Source: Fervidobacterium sp.
GTDB lineage: Bacteria; Thermotogota; Thermotogae; Thermotogales; Fervidobacteriaceae
DNA: 7,304 nt
Direction of reading: 5' to 3'
NCBI GenBank assembly: GCA_003522805.1
Contig: DPIB01000140.1
Coordinates: 1 to 7,304, forward strand
Shown here: in pieces, positions 1-6,264 of the stretch
Layout of the letters: every line of letters begins with the position of its first letter
Numbering within the stretch: position 1 is the first letter of the stretch
Notes under the pieces: model-generated
Told to the model about the DNA's origin: nothing
What the model saw: only the letters and a program-made list of their open reading frames with translations
Databases searched by the model: none
Position numbers and translations under genes: made by a program

Positions 1-64
1 TAAGGGTCGTTTGACCAAACTTCTTTCGAAATCCCCCACCTCTATAGGTGGTGGGATGGTTTAA
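1..64 (+). mobile_element. Probable right end of an IS200/IS605-type insertion sequence (partial)
   Basis: An imperfect hairpin is visible: arm 31-41 pairs with 46-57 over 11 base pairs with one bulged T and a CTAT loop. It is followed by GATGGTTTAA at 55-64. A smaller stem, GGTC/GACC, lies at 5-8 and 13-16. A GC-rich subterminal hairpin with a bulged T, followed by a short spacer and a TTAA/TCAA-like tetranucleotide, is the known form of IS200/IS605 right ends, where TnpA cuts single-stranded DNA. In elements carrying tnpB, the same stretch is the 3' part of the omega RNA. The window opens with TAA, which could be the stop of a tnpB gene outside the window, but that cannot be seen. No T-run follows the hairpin directly, so an ordinary intrinsic terminator is a weaker explanation. 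The end at 64 is inferred. Confidence 0.45.
31..57. repeat. GC-rich bulged inverted repeat (stem-loop)
   Basis: The arms ATCCCCCACCT (31-41) and AGGTGGTGGGAT (46-57) are complementary over 11 pairs, with one unpaired T on the 3' side and a four-base loop. Its GC content stands out sharply from the AT-rich flanks. The bulge makes the hairpin strand-asymmetric, as expected if one DNA strand or an RNA is recognised. It is the structural core of the proposed insertion-sequence end. Confidence 0.8.
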
Positions 65-198
65 TGTTTAATAATTATTATTGCAGTTTAACTATAATTC
101 GCTATACGAACTATCAATATTATTCTATCACTTGTTTATGTTTTTATCAATATCAATTTTCCAACATTCTTAAACGGCAATATTACGGATAGAATAGT

Positions 199-215
199 AC
201 TTTACTCGGTAAAGT
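199..215. repeat. Perfect 7-bp inverted repeat
   Basis: ACTTTAC (199-205) and GTAAAGT (209-215) are exact reverse complements around a TCG loop. The repeat sits just before the transposase-like relic and could be a protein-binding palindrome, a small RNA hairpin or chance in AT-rich DNA. No T-run follows, so it is not a terminator. Confidence 0.45.
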
Positions 216-326
216 GGAAAAGTAAGACAAAAACAAATTGAAATTCTTGAGAAAGGTAGTAAAATATCCTATGCCACGGAACTCGAAATTCCTTGCAATT
301 CTTAATATCGATGGCCATTAAATTAG
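213..326 (+). pseudogene. Decayed transposase-like helix-turn-helix fragment
   Basis: Read in the frame beginning at 213, the translation contains IEILEKGSKISYATELEIP (237-293), then CNS, a TAA stop at 303-305, then YRWPLN and a TAG at 324-326. This lines up residue for residue with the helix-turn-helix common in OrfA-type and resolvase-like transposases, which ends in a pattern such as IPRSTLYRW. The internal TAA sits exactly where leucine would be expected, consistent with a TTA to TAA change. No start codon or ribosome binding site is present and the frame is closed on both sides (TAA at 210). The call rests on a short pattern match by eye; the insertion-sequence family cannot be assigned. 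Confidence 0.35.
238..265 (+). promoter_or_regulatory. Candidate sigma-70 promoter upstream of rnpB
   Basis: TTGAAA (238-243) and TAAAAT (260-265) are separated by 16 bases, the same hexamers and spacing as the ffs promoter on the other strand at 1093-1120. Transcription would start near 272, leaving a ~100-base leader to be trimmed from the RNase P RNA. No better -35/-10 pair was found close to 374. The site overlaps the transposase relic, so it could be coincidental or could be a promoter that survived in the relic. Confidence 0.3.
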
Positions 327-373
327 AACATATCTAAGATCAAAGATTATTGAATAATTAGACATCAACAGCT

Positions 374-705
374 GGAGAAGGGCAGACAGGCGCGGACGAC
401 CGCACAAGGTCGCACTGAGGAAAGTCCGGACTCCGTGGGCGGGATGCTCGCTAACGGCGAGGTGGTGCGAACCACGGAAGGGCCATAGAAACGGAAACCG
501 CCTGAAAACTCAAGTTATCTTGAGTGAGTAGGGCAAGGATGGAAAGGTGAGGTAAGAGCTCACCAGCAGTGCAGTAATACACTGGCTTGGTAACCCACAT
601 CTGGAGCAAGGTCAAGCAGGGGTTGGGTAGCTCCACCCTATTCCCCGGGTAGACCGCATAGACAGATGCCTATCTATTACAGAATCCGGCTTACAGCCCT
701 TCTCC
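374..705 (+). ncRNA. rnpB: RNase P RNA, bacterial type A
   Basis: This is the catalytic RNA of ribonuclease P, which removes the 5' leader from precursor tRNAs. The ends define helix P1: GGAGAAGGGC (374-383) is the exact complement of GCCCTTCTCC (696-705). The universal P4 core is present on both sides: GAGGAAAGTCC at 417-427, and ACAGAA (679-684) followed by GGCTTA (688-693). The GGAGCAAG segment near 602-609 and a GGGTAGACCGC segment (~647-657), whose GGT would bind the tRNA CCA end, are also visible. Length is ~332 bases, in the usual range. The RNA is much richer in G+C than its flanks, as expected for a structured RNA in a thermophile. It is convergent with ffs downstream. The 5' end is set by P1 pairing; the real transcript may start further upstream. 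Confidence 0.97.
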
Positions 706-730
706 ATTTTTTTATTCTCTTTCTTTTTTT
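696..730 (+). terminator. Probable transcription end of rnpB: P1 3' strand plus T-runs
   Basis: The closing P1 strand (696-705) is followed by a run of seven T (707-713) and a second run of seven T (724-730). There is no separate local hairpin, so the P1 helix of the folded RNA, pairing with 374-383, would have to act as the terminator stem. This is common for stable RNAs but is inferred here. Confidence 0.45.
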
Positions 731-800
731 GATGTAATTTGGCAAGGTTGGTAGATTTGGAATTTTGCGTTTCGATGGAAGGCCCAGAAAATATAATTAG

Positions 801-818
801 AAAATTAAAAATGGTGCC
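801..818 (-). terminator. Probable transcription end of ffs
   Basis: On the minus strand the SRP RNA ends in GGCACC (818-813) followed by A and then TTTTTAATTTT (811-801). The terminal helix of the SRP RNA, or the small GGTG/CACC stem at its 3' end, followed by this U-rich tract gives a plausible intrinsic terminator facing the rnpB terminator. Confidence 0.5.
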
Positions 819-1085
819 GTACACCCTGCTTCGACATACCTAGACCCGGTCGCATGCATTCTAAATGACTCCGACTGGGCACCCCTACGGCACACACTTG
901 CCTACTTAGGGCTGCTTCCTTCCGGACCTGACCCGGTTCGCAGGTAGTTGTTGCGTAGGACCCAATCTTCAACGTCACCGAATGCACCGATACCGAACCC
1001 AGATAGCCTCAGTCAGGGAATTCGGCCCCGCTAAGGTGGGTTTCGGGTTACAGGAGACCACCAGCCCCCCGCCTAGTACGACACC
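812..1085 (-). ncRNA. ffs: Signal recognition particle RNA, long bacterial type with Alu domain
   Basis: This is the RNA scaffold of the signal recognition particle, which with Ffh targets ribosomes making membrane and secreted proteins to the membrane. The minus strand carries the hallmark domain IV loop GGTCAGGTCCGGAAGGAAGC at about 931-912, which binds the Ffh M domain. The remainder folds back on itself: GCATTC/GAATGC plus GTGAC/GTCAT form part of the long helix, and CCCTG/CAGGG with CCG/CGG close it near the ends. The 5' part (1085 to ~1040; GGGCTGGTGGTCTCCTGTAACCC) forms the Alu-like domain. At ~270 bases this is the long form known from Bacillus and Thermotoga, not the ~114-base 4.5S RNA of E. 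coli. The 5' end is placed at G1085, seven bases after the -10 box; the 3' end is where the terminal helix meets the T-tract. Each end may be off by several bases. Confidence 0.96.
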
Positions 1086-1092
1086 AGAAAGT

Positions 1093-1120
1093 ATTTTATC
1101 ACATTTTCCGTGTTTTTCAA
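1093..1120 (-). promoter_or_regulatory. Promoter of ffs
   Basis: On the minus strand, TTGAAA (1120-1115) and TAAAAT (1098-1093) are separated by 16 bases and sit directly upstream of the SRP RNA, giving a start at about G1085. Its -35 box shares bases with the -35 region of the opposite promoter for the protein operon. Confidence 0.65.
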
Positions 1121-1141
1121 TCTTCGAATTTATGGTATAAT
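1113..1141 (+). promoter_or_regulatory. Promoter of the protein-coding operon (extended -10)
   Basis: A consensus TATAAT lies at 1136-1141, preceded directly by TGG (1133-1135), which forms an extended -10 element. The -35 region is weak: TTTTTC (1113-1118, 17-base spacer) or TTTTCA (1114-1119, 16-base spacer). An extended -10 often makes up for a poor -35. Transcription would start near 1148, giving an untranslated leader of about 100 bases before the first gene. Confidence 0.65.
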
Positions 1142-1147
1142 ATTTCA

Positions 1148-1247
1148 TAGCTTAAAATAGGCAGTTGGTGTTTTATATTGTTTAAATCAAAATGCAATCG
1201 CAATTTAGAAAAAAGTGTGAAAAACCACGAAAGGGGGAGAGTTGTTT
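1148..1247 (+). other. About 100-base 5' leader of the operon
   Basis: Between the predicted start of transcription and the first ATG there is an AT-rich leader. It contains a weak second promoter-like pair (TTAAAA 1152-1157, TATATT 1174-1179) and a strong Shine-Dalgarno at 1231-1239 (AAGGGGGAG). No known riboswitch, T-box or PyrR-type binding motif was recognised by eye. Confidence 0.4.
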
Positions 1248-1874
1248 ATGGACATTCGAGGAATGACTGTTGAGGATCTTTGCAACAAGATAAAAGAGAA
1301 AACCCCTACGCCAGGCGGTGGAGCAGTAGGTGCAGTTATTGCAGCTTTGGGTGCTTCATTGAACTCAATGGTGGCAAACCTTACTGTTGGCAAGAAAAAA
1401 TACGAGGATTTTGATGGAATGATGCAAGAAGTTTTGGCACATATGGATTTGATCATAGAAAAGGCTTTGAATTTAGCAGAGGCTGATATAAAAGCCTTCG
1501 ACAGTGTTATGGAAGCTTATAAGCTACCGAAGGAAGACCCACAAAAACAGGAGAAAATTCAAGAAGCTTTGAAGAAGGCAATTGAAACTCCTTTTGAACT
1601 GGTAGCATGTGCACGAGATGTCATGAAATTCAGTGAGATCGTGGCAAGGTGGGGAAATAAAAATGCAGTTTCAGATGCGTTTAGTGCGGCAGAGCTTGCA
1701 AGAGCTGCATGTAAAATCGGGGAATATAATGTAATGATCAATCTAAAATCAATTGATGATGATGAATACAAAGTAAAAATCTTGGATTGTCTACGGGAAG
1801 TGATGGGCGAGGCAAAGGTCTACTACGAGCGCATACAGGAGTTGGTAAAAGAGAATGGATTCACTAGGATTTGA
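1248..1874 (+). CDS. Cyclodeaminase/cyclohydrolase family protein (FTCD C-terminal domain type)
   Basis: This 208-residue protein is probably cytoplasmic and acts in tetrahydrofolate one-carbon metabolism. Family members convert 5-formimino-THF to 5,10-methenyl-THF and ammonia, or hydrolyse methenyl-THF (FchA type). The sequence shows the family signature [12 protein letters not shown] at residues 19-30, the folate-binding glycine loop, then an all-helical body with [13 protein letters not shown] (142-154) and NVMIN (161-165). The length fits the stand-alone family; no formiminotransferase domain is attached. ATG 1248 is preferred because AAGGGGGAG (1231-1239) lies eight bases upstream; a TTG at 1242 would be only two bases from it. 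It is the first gene of the operon and overlaps tgt by 20 bases. The same order is recalled for T. maritima TM1560-TM1561. Which of the two reactions it catalyses cannot be told from sequence, and no histidine-degradation gene is nearby. Confidence 0.9.
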   Translation: MDIRGMTVEDLCNKIKEKTPTPGGGAVGAVIAALGASLNSMVANLTVGKKKYEDFDGMMQEVLAHMDLIIEKALNLAEADIKAFDSVMEAYKLPKEDPQKQEKIQEALKKAIETPFELVACARDVMKFSEIVARWGNKNAVSDAFSAAELARAACKIGEYNVMINLKSIDDDEYKVKILDCLREVMGEAKVYYERIQELVKENGFTRI

Positions 1875-2976
1875 AGTACTGAGAAAAGAAGGGCATGCGA
1901 GAAGAGGCAGAATCCATCTAACACACGGAGTAGTTGAAACTCCTACCTTCATGCCAGTTGGTACAAATGCGAATGTGAAGCTTGTTACACCACATGTTTT
2001 GAAAGAGAACAATGTCCAAATTATTTTGTCGAATGCATTTCACCTTTATCTGAAACCTGGATTGGACGTCATTAGGCAGTTTAACGGGTTACACGAATTC
2101 ATGAGATGGGATAGACCAATACTAACAGACAGTGGCGGATTTCAAGTCTTCAGCTTAAAAAGAGGGCAAAAGATTACAGACGATGGCGTTTGGATCATGT
2201 CACCGATCGATGGCTCAAAGCACTTTATCACACCCGAGCTTTCAATGGAGATTCAAGCAACGCTTGGCTCAGATATAGTCATGGCGTTTGATTATTGCGC
2301 TGATCCGAAGGATGGGTATGAAGAGTCGAAAAAGTCTGTCAAATTGACAACAAAGTGGGCAAAAAGAAGTTTGGAACATTTGAGGGATATATCGAATCAA
2401 GCTATCTTTGGTATCATCCAAGGTGCGATCTACGAAGATTTGAGAGAGATGAGCCTCAATGAGATAGCGCAGATGGAGTTTAATGGATTTGCGATGGGTG
2501 GGCTGAGCGTTGGTGAACCGCGCAAAGAAACGATCAAGATGGTAGAATTCTTAGGACCAAAGATGCCAGAAGATAAGCCGAGATATTTCATGGGTGGTGG
2601 ATCCCCTGATTTGCTTGTTGATTTAGTCGCAAATGGTGTTGATATGTTCGATAGCGTGTTCCCAACCCGCGTTGCAAGACACGGTTTGGCAGTGACTTGG
2701 AACGGGAAGTTTAACATCAGATCAGCAAGGTACAAATACGACAAGACACCTATAGACGAAAATTGCAATTGCTATACATGCCAAAATTTTTCAAGAGGGT
2801 ACATAAGGCACCTATTCGATAGACAAGAGGTTCTTGGTCAGATCTTGCTGACAATTCACGATATACACTTTTTGATGGAATTTGGCGAAAAACTGAGAGA
2901 GAGCCTAGAAAACAGCACTTTCGAAATGTTTAGAGGGGGGATCAAGAAGGTATATGAAAAAAATTTTGATTGTTAG
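1855..2976 (+). CDS. tgt: Queuine tRNA-ribosyltransferase (tRNA-guanine transglycosylase)
   Basis: This 373-residue enzyme exchanges the wobble guanine (G34) of tRNAs for Asp, Asn, His and Tyr with preQ1, the committed step of queuosine modification in bacteria. Key residues by comparison with the Zymomonas enzyme: D92 in LTDSGGFQ (general acid/base), D146 in AFDYC (base binding), Q189 in IIQG, the GGLSVGEP loop 215-222, and nucleophile D266 in [10 protein letters not shown]. The zinc site is C304, C306, C309 and H335. Length is normal and the ATG at 1855 gives the expected N-terminus ([14 protein letters not shown]). The start lies inside the upstream gene, with AGGAG at 1837-1841 somewhat distant (13 bases), so translational coupling is likely. 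One oddity is DYC after the base-binding aspartate, where many bacterial enzymes have DEC. No preQ1 synthesis genes are in the window. Confidence 0.97.
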   Translation: MDSLGFEVLRKEGHARRGRIHLTHGVVETPTFMPVGTNANVKLVTPHVLKENNVQIILSNAFHLYLKPGLDVIRQFNGLHEFMRWDRPILTDSGGFQVFSLKRGQKITDDGVWIMSPIDGSKHFITPELSMEIQATLGSDIVMAFDYCADPKDGYEESKKSVKLTTKWAKRSLEHLRDISNQAIFGIIQGAIYEDLREMSLNEIAQMEFNGFAMGGLSVGEPRKETIKMVEFLGPKMPEDKPRYFMGGGSPDLLVDLVANGVDMFDSVFPTRVARHGLAVTWNGKFNIRSARYKYDKTPIDENCNCYTCQNFSRGYIRHLFDRQEVLGQILLTIHDIHFLMEFGEKLRESLENSTFEMFRGGIKKVYEKNFDC

Positions 2977-3706
2977 CATGCTTATTTTAATCGGATTAAC
3001 ACAATTGTTCGCATTTTTCTTCGAAAATCCCGCAAATTTGGTAGTAAGTGGGAATGCTGTGTTATTCTCGATGGATGCGTATCAAGTGGATCCGTATGTC
3101 TACAAAATCGCTTGGCAACAGAGAAGTGATAATCTCTGTGGGGAATTGGGGTACACGATTGATTCCAACTATTCAGAGGGTTTAGTCAATTACAAACTGT
3201 CGGATACAAAAAGTAATTATGGAATGAATCTAAATATAAGGGTAATTCCATGGGGCGAGAATTATGTTAAGGTCGATGTTGGGGGAAAGGTTGCGGATGC
3301 AACAGATGTTTCGGCAAGCTTTGCGGTTTACAACATCACACTTTACGCCTCAAAAACATCTGATGCAGTGTTGCCAAATTTCGTTGGTGGTATTGAATAT
3401 AAATTTAACAATAACTTTGGCATGGGTTTTGATATTGGAAATTTCGGAACCAATATTTTGAAATTCTCATTTAGTGCTTTGGTTATGAACTTCGAAGCTC
3501 TTGGTAACTTGAAAGTTTCTTACAGCCCGTTGTACAGACTATCAGATGGGAATGTCTTTAACGTCGTTGAGGGGAGTTCGAATTTGAGAATTTCAAACTT
3601 CATCATAAAACTATCAGGTTTCTACAATTTTAACGGCTCAATTGCTACAGAACAATACTTGAGAAATCAATATGGTTTAACATTCAGTATTGGGGTTGGC
3701 CTATAA
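2954..3706 (+). CDS. Secreted beta-rich protein of unknown function
   Basis: This 250-residue protein is not recognised as a named family. Residues 1-20 form a classic signal peptide: MKK, a hydrophobic stretch ([16 protein letters not shown]), and a possible signal peptidase I site after A20 or close by. There is no lipobox cysteine. The mature part has alternating polar and hydrophobic/aromatic stretches with many Gly, Asn, Phe and Tyr, for example [20 protein letters not shown] (143-162) and a C-terminal strand [11 protein letters not shown] (240-250). This is the look of an outer-membrane or toga-associated beta-barrel or beta-sandwich, but the fold is inferred. A single Cys (C62) remains in the mature part. 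The start overlaps the end of tgt by 23 bases; AGAAGG (2945-2950) is very close to the ATG and a G-run at 2935-2940 is another possible ribosome site. Translation is probably coupled to tgt. Its role in this housekeeping operon is unknown. Confidence 0.85.
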   Translation: MKKILIVSMLILIGLTQLFAFFFENPANLVVSGNAVLFSMDAYQVDPYVYKIAWQQRSDNLCGELGYTIDSNYSEGLVNYKLSDTKSNYGMNLNIRVIPWGENYVKVDVGGKVADATDVSASFAVYNITLYASKTSDAVLPNFVGGIEYKFNNNFGMGFDIGNFGTNILKFSFSALVMNFEALGNLKVSYSPLYRLSDGNVFNVVEGSSNLRISNFIIKLSGFYNFNGSIATEQYLRNQYGLTFSIGVGL

Positions 3707-3709
3707 GTG

Positions 3710-4270
3710 ATGCTGGAAAAAGAAATGCTCCGAGCTCTAACTGATGACGATATGAGACGTTCTTTGATGAGAATTGCTCATGAGATACTGGAAAAAAACA
3801 AAGGGGCTCAAGGCATAGTTTTACTAGGTATCATCACACGTGGGTTTTATCTTGCAAAGAGGATTGGAGAGAACATCTCAAAGATCGAAGGGCTGGAAGT
3901 ACCAATCGGTGCATTAGACGTTGCACCGTTCAGGGACGATGAAAAACGGACTTCAAAAGAAAGTGATAGAAGCAAGATAGAATTTGACTTAAACAACAAG
4001 AAAGTTATCTTGATCGATGATGTACTTTTCACAGGTCGCACAGTGAGAGCCGCAATGGACGCAATTATTTCGCGTGGACGCCCTGACACTATTCAACTTG
4101 CTGTCCTTATCGATCGAGGACACAGAGAATTCCCTATAAGGCCTGATTTCGTTGGAAAGAATATACCGAGTTCCAAAAGTAAGGAAGTAGTTAAGGTCAA
4201 GGTGAAAGAAATTGATGATGAAGATGGTGTCTACATAATAAGAGCGAGAGGCGATGAATATGAGATATGA
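3710..4270 (+). CDS. pyrR: PyrR: pyrimidine attenuation regulator / uracil phosphoribosyltransferase
   Basis: This 186-residue cytoplasmic protein belongs to the PyrR branch of type I phosphoribosyltransferases. PyrR makes UMP from uracil and PRPP; in Gram-positives it also binds pyr mRNA leaders when UMP is high. The PRPP-binding loop [14 protein letters not shown] is at residues 99-112. [13 protein letters not shown] (40-52) and [16 protein letters not shown] (136-151) are the PyrR-specific signatures that separate it from Upp. Length is typical. The preceding stop TAA (3704-3706) is followed directly by GTG (3707) and ATG (3710); both are in frame. ATG is preferred, but the ribosome site is weak (GG-rich bases 3692-3699), so reinitiation after the upstream gene is likely. 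No pyrimidine biosynthesis gene and no obvious PyrR binding motif were found here. An RNA-binding role in this organism is unproven. Confidence 0.95.
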   Translation: MLEKEMLRALTDDDMRRSLMRIAHEILEKNKGAQGIVLLGIITRGFYLAKRIGENISKIEGLEVPIGALDVAPFRDDEKRTSKESDRSKIEFDLNNKKVILIDDVLFTGRTVRAAMDAIISRGRPDTIQLAVLIDRGHREFPIRPDFVGKNIPSSKSKEVVKVKVKEIDDEDGVYIIRARGDEYEI

Positions 4271-4934
4271 TATAGAATTCAAGGGCAGTTACTCTTTATT
4301 GAAAGTTCAGTTGAACTCTGGCGAAGAGCTCACAGTCGAACCTGGTGCAATGGTGTACATGCGCGGACCAATCGAAGTTGAAACTTCTACAGGTGGTATC
4401 TGGAAAGCGCTTAAAAGGAGTTTTCTGGGTGGTGAGAGTTTCTTCATGAATAAGTATGTCTCCCGTGGAGAGAGCGAGATAGGAATTGCACCGCAATTGC
4501 CTGGTGATATAGAAATAGTGCCCGTAAATGGTACTTTATTCGTTCAATCTACTTCGTATCTCGCAAGTGAGACTTCGATAGATATAGATGTATCTTTCGG
4601 AGGACTTAAAACATTTTTTTCTGGAGAGGGGATATTCCTGATCAAGCTCCTGGGATATGGAGAGACTGCCATCTCGTCTTTTGGTGGAATAAAACCACTT
4701 GAACTGGGAGTAGGAGAGCGAATAACGATTGACACAGGACATATCGTAGCATTCGATGGTAGCATGTCGTGGAATGTGCGCACATTTGGCGGGGTTAAGT
4801 CGACATTGTTTGGTGGTGAAGGACTGGTCTGCGATTTTCAAGGACCAGGAAAGATATACATGCAAACAAGAAATTATCCAGCATTTGTACAATGGATTAG
4901 ATCATTGGTCCCAAGAGAGACTGGGAGTAGGTAG
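4260..4934 (+). CDS. TIGR00266 / AIM24 family protein
   Basis: This 224-residue protein matches the AIM24 (PF01987, formerly DUF124) family, a beta-rich fold found in bacteria, archaea and mitochondria whose biochemical role is unsettled. Visible family features, in order, are [11 protein letters not shown] (26-36), [11 protein letters not shown] (52-62), an APQLPGDI turn with [10 protein letters not shown] (77-103), [14 protein letters not shown] (122-135), the near-invariant [10 protein letters not shown] (157-166), and [22 protein letters not shown] (183-204). There is no signal peptide or membrane segment. ATG 4260 is preferred because GAGAGG (4246-4251) lies eight bases away; ATG 4254 in the same frame is only two bases from it and would add two residues. 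It overlaps pyrR by 11 bases and is followed by glmM after 28 bases. Function is not inferred beyond family membership. Confidence 0.9.
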   Translation: MRYDIEFKGSYSLLKVQLNSGEELTVEPGAMVYMRGPIEVETSTGGIWKALKRSFLGGESFFMNKYVSRGESEIGIAPQLPGDIEIVPVNGTLFVQSTSYLASETSIDIDVSFGGLKTFFSGEGIFLIKLLGYGETAISSFGGIKPLELGVGERITIDTGHIVAFDGSMSWNVRTFGGVKSTLFGGEGLVCDFQGPGKIYMQTRNYPAFVQWIRSLVPRETGSR

Positions 4935-4946
4935 AGGAGTAGATAA

Positions 4947-4954
4947 AAGGGAGG
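4947..4954 (+). promoter_or_regulatory. Strong ribosome binding site fixing the glmM start
   Basis: AAGGGAGG lies eight bases before ATG 4963. It decides the start, because the same frame is open upstream to ATG 4756 inside the previous gene and would add 69 residues unlike any GlmM. Confidence 0.85.
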
Positions 4955-4962
4955 AATATTTC

Positions 4963-6261
4963 ATGCGGCTTTTTGGAACGGATGGTATACGTGGTGTTGT
5001 AAATGAAGAATTAACGCCTGATATAGCTTTTAAATTGGGAAATGCATTGGCCAAATTTGTAGATAAGAGAATTTTTATAGCGAAGGATACACGTGCGAGT
5101 TGTGATATGTTAGAAGCCGCATTGGTAGCTGGTGCAACTTCTGCAGGTGCAACGGTTTACCGTTGTGGCGTCCTACCAACACCTGCTCTTGCGGCGCTTA
5201 CTAAACTGGATGATGCTATAGGGGTCATGATCTCTGCTTCTCATAACCCTCCGGAGTTCAATGGATTGAAAGTTATCTCACGCGGATTTAAGTTACCAGA
5301 TGAAGTGGAAGAGACATTGGAAAAAAGGATGAAGGAAGTTCATTACTCAACATTTGATGAAATTGGACATGTCGTGGACTACAAATTGGCATTTGAAGAG
5401 TATTCAAACTATATAATCCAGCAATTCAGTGACCTTGATTTGTCGGGGTTTAAGATCCTAGTGGATGCAGGAAATGGTGCAGCATATGAGACCACCCCCT
5501 ACGTGTTGGGGCAATTAGGGGCAAAAGTTGAAGTAATAAACAATAATCCGGACGGTTACAATATAAATGTGAATTGTGGGTCAACAAATCCGGAGAATGC
5601 CGCATCGAAAATGACAAACCACAATTTGGCAATCCTCCACGACGGTGATGCGGACAGGTGTATACTTCTTGATGAGAAAAGGCAAGAAGTCAATGGCGAT
5701 AAAGTTATTGGATTGTGTGCAAGACAGATGAAGAGAGAAGGCAGATTGAAGAACAATGTTGTAGTAGGTACTGTACTTTCAAATAAAGGACTGGAAGTCT
5801 TTTTGAAGGGAATTGGGATAACCTTCGAACGTGCAAAAGTTGGTGACAGATACGTACTCGAGAAAATGATCGAATTAGGTTCTGTAATAGGTGGCGAAAG
5901 AAGTGGTCATATAATATTTCTTGACAAATCAACAACCGGTGACGGCTTGATAACATCGCTCGAACTGATAAGAACGATGATAAAGAACGGAAAGACACTT
6001 TCAGAAATCTCTAGCGAAGTTCCCGATTATCCTCAAGTGATGATCAACGTTAAGACAAAGAACAAACTAATCATGGAAAATGAAGAAGTCAAGAAACTGA
6101 TCGAAATGTTCCGCCGTGACGATGTTGATATAGTTGTTAGACCATCTGGTACAGAACCACTTGTAAGGGTTTTCGTGCAGGGACCAGACCAAGAATATAT
6201 CTCAACTGCTGCCTATCAAATCGCAAGCAAGATAGAACAGTTGTCGAAAGGAGAGAACTAG
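4963..6261 (+). CDS. glmM: Phosphoglucosamine mutase
   Basis: This 432-residue cytoplasmic enzyme interconverts glucosamine-6-phosphate and glucosamine-1-phosphate, feeding UDP-GlcNAc for peptidoglycan. All four sites of the alpha-D-phosphohexomutase family are visible. The catalytic serine loop is ISASHNP (90-96; phosphoserine expected at S93). The Mg-binding DGDADR is at 227-232, with D227, D229 and D231. The sugar-specificity loop GGERSGH is at 310-316, followed by TTGDG (324-328). The phosphate-binding RPSGTEP is at 393-399. The N-terminus MRLFGTDGIRG is typical of GlmM rather than PGM or ManB. Length is close to the family norm. The R in GGERSGH, where Q or N is common, is a mild variation. 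The gene follows the AIM24 gene by 28 bases and precedes the DUF59 gene by 3 bases, so it is co-transcribed. A glmS ribozyme or GlmU is not in the window. Confidence 0.97.
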   Translation: MRLFGTDGIRGVVNEELTPDIAFKLGNALAKFVDKRIFIAKDTRASCDMLEAALVAGATSAGATVYRCGVLPTPALAALTKLDDAIGVMISASHNPPEFNGLKVISRGFKLPDEVEETLEKRMKEVHYSTFDEIGHVVDYKLAFEEYSNYIIQQFSDLDLSGFKILVDAGNGAAYETTPYVLGQLGAKVEVINNNPDGYNINVNCGSTNPENAASKMTNHNLAILHDGDADRCILLDEKRQEVNGDKVIGLCARQMKREGRLKNNVVVGTVLSNKGLEVFLKGIGITFERAKVGDRYVLEKMIELGSVIGGERSGHIIFLDKSTTGDGLITSLELIRTMIKNGKTLSEISSEVPDYPQVMINVKTKNKLIMENEEVKKLIEMFRRDDVDIVVRPSGTEPLVRVFVQGPDQEYISTAAYQIASKIEQLSKGEN

Positions 6262-6264
6262 CTG

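Larger units (their letters stand above)
65..373. other. AT-rich intergenic region upstream of rnpB, with no intact gene
   Basis: Neither strand has an open frame with a start and a ribosome binding site. Visible pieces are a short direct repeat TATCAATAT (near 112-120 and 147-155), a perfect 7-bp inverted repeat at 199-215 with loop TCG, a transposase-like relic at ~213-326, and a promoter-like pair at 238-265. No tRNA or CRISPR repeat was recognised. The mixture suggests an old landing zone for mobile elements ahead of the RNase P RNA gene. Confidence 0.6.

Noticed and set aside
31..57. Hairpin read as a plain Rho-independent terminator
   Set aside because: No T-run follows directly; the bulge and the GATGGTTTAA tail fit an IS200/IS605 end better, though a terminator is not excluded.
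775..843. Short + strand frame starting MEGPENIIRKLK in the spacer between the two RNA genes
   Set aside because: It has no ribosome binding site and runs into the ffs gene on the opposite strand.
451..987. Open frames on the minus strand across rnpB and ffs
   Set aside because: These cover the two structural RNA genes and their spacer; the translations have no domain-like pattern.
1242..1247. TTG at 1242 as start of the cyclodeaminase-family gene
   Set aside because: It lies only two bases from the Shine-Dalgarno, while ATG 1248 is at the normal eight-base distance.
2430..2768. 112-residue open frame on the minus strand
   Set aside because: It lies wholly inside tgt, has no recognisable family features, and is explained as a codon-bias shadow.
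4536..4892. 118-residue open frame on the minus strand
   Set aside because: It lies inside the AIM24 gene, with a Cys/Ser/Arg-rich composition unlike real proteins of this genome.
4756..4962. N-terminal extension of the glmM frame back to ATG 4756
   Set aside because: The 69 extra residues overlap the AIM24 gene, resemble no GlmM, and the strong AAGGGAGG before ATG 4963 fits the known MRLFGTDGIRG start.
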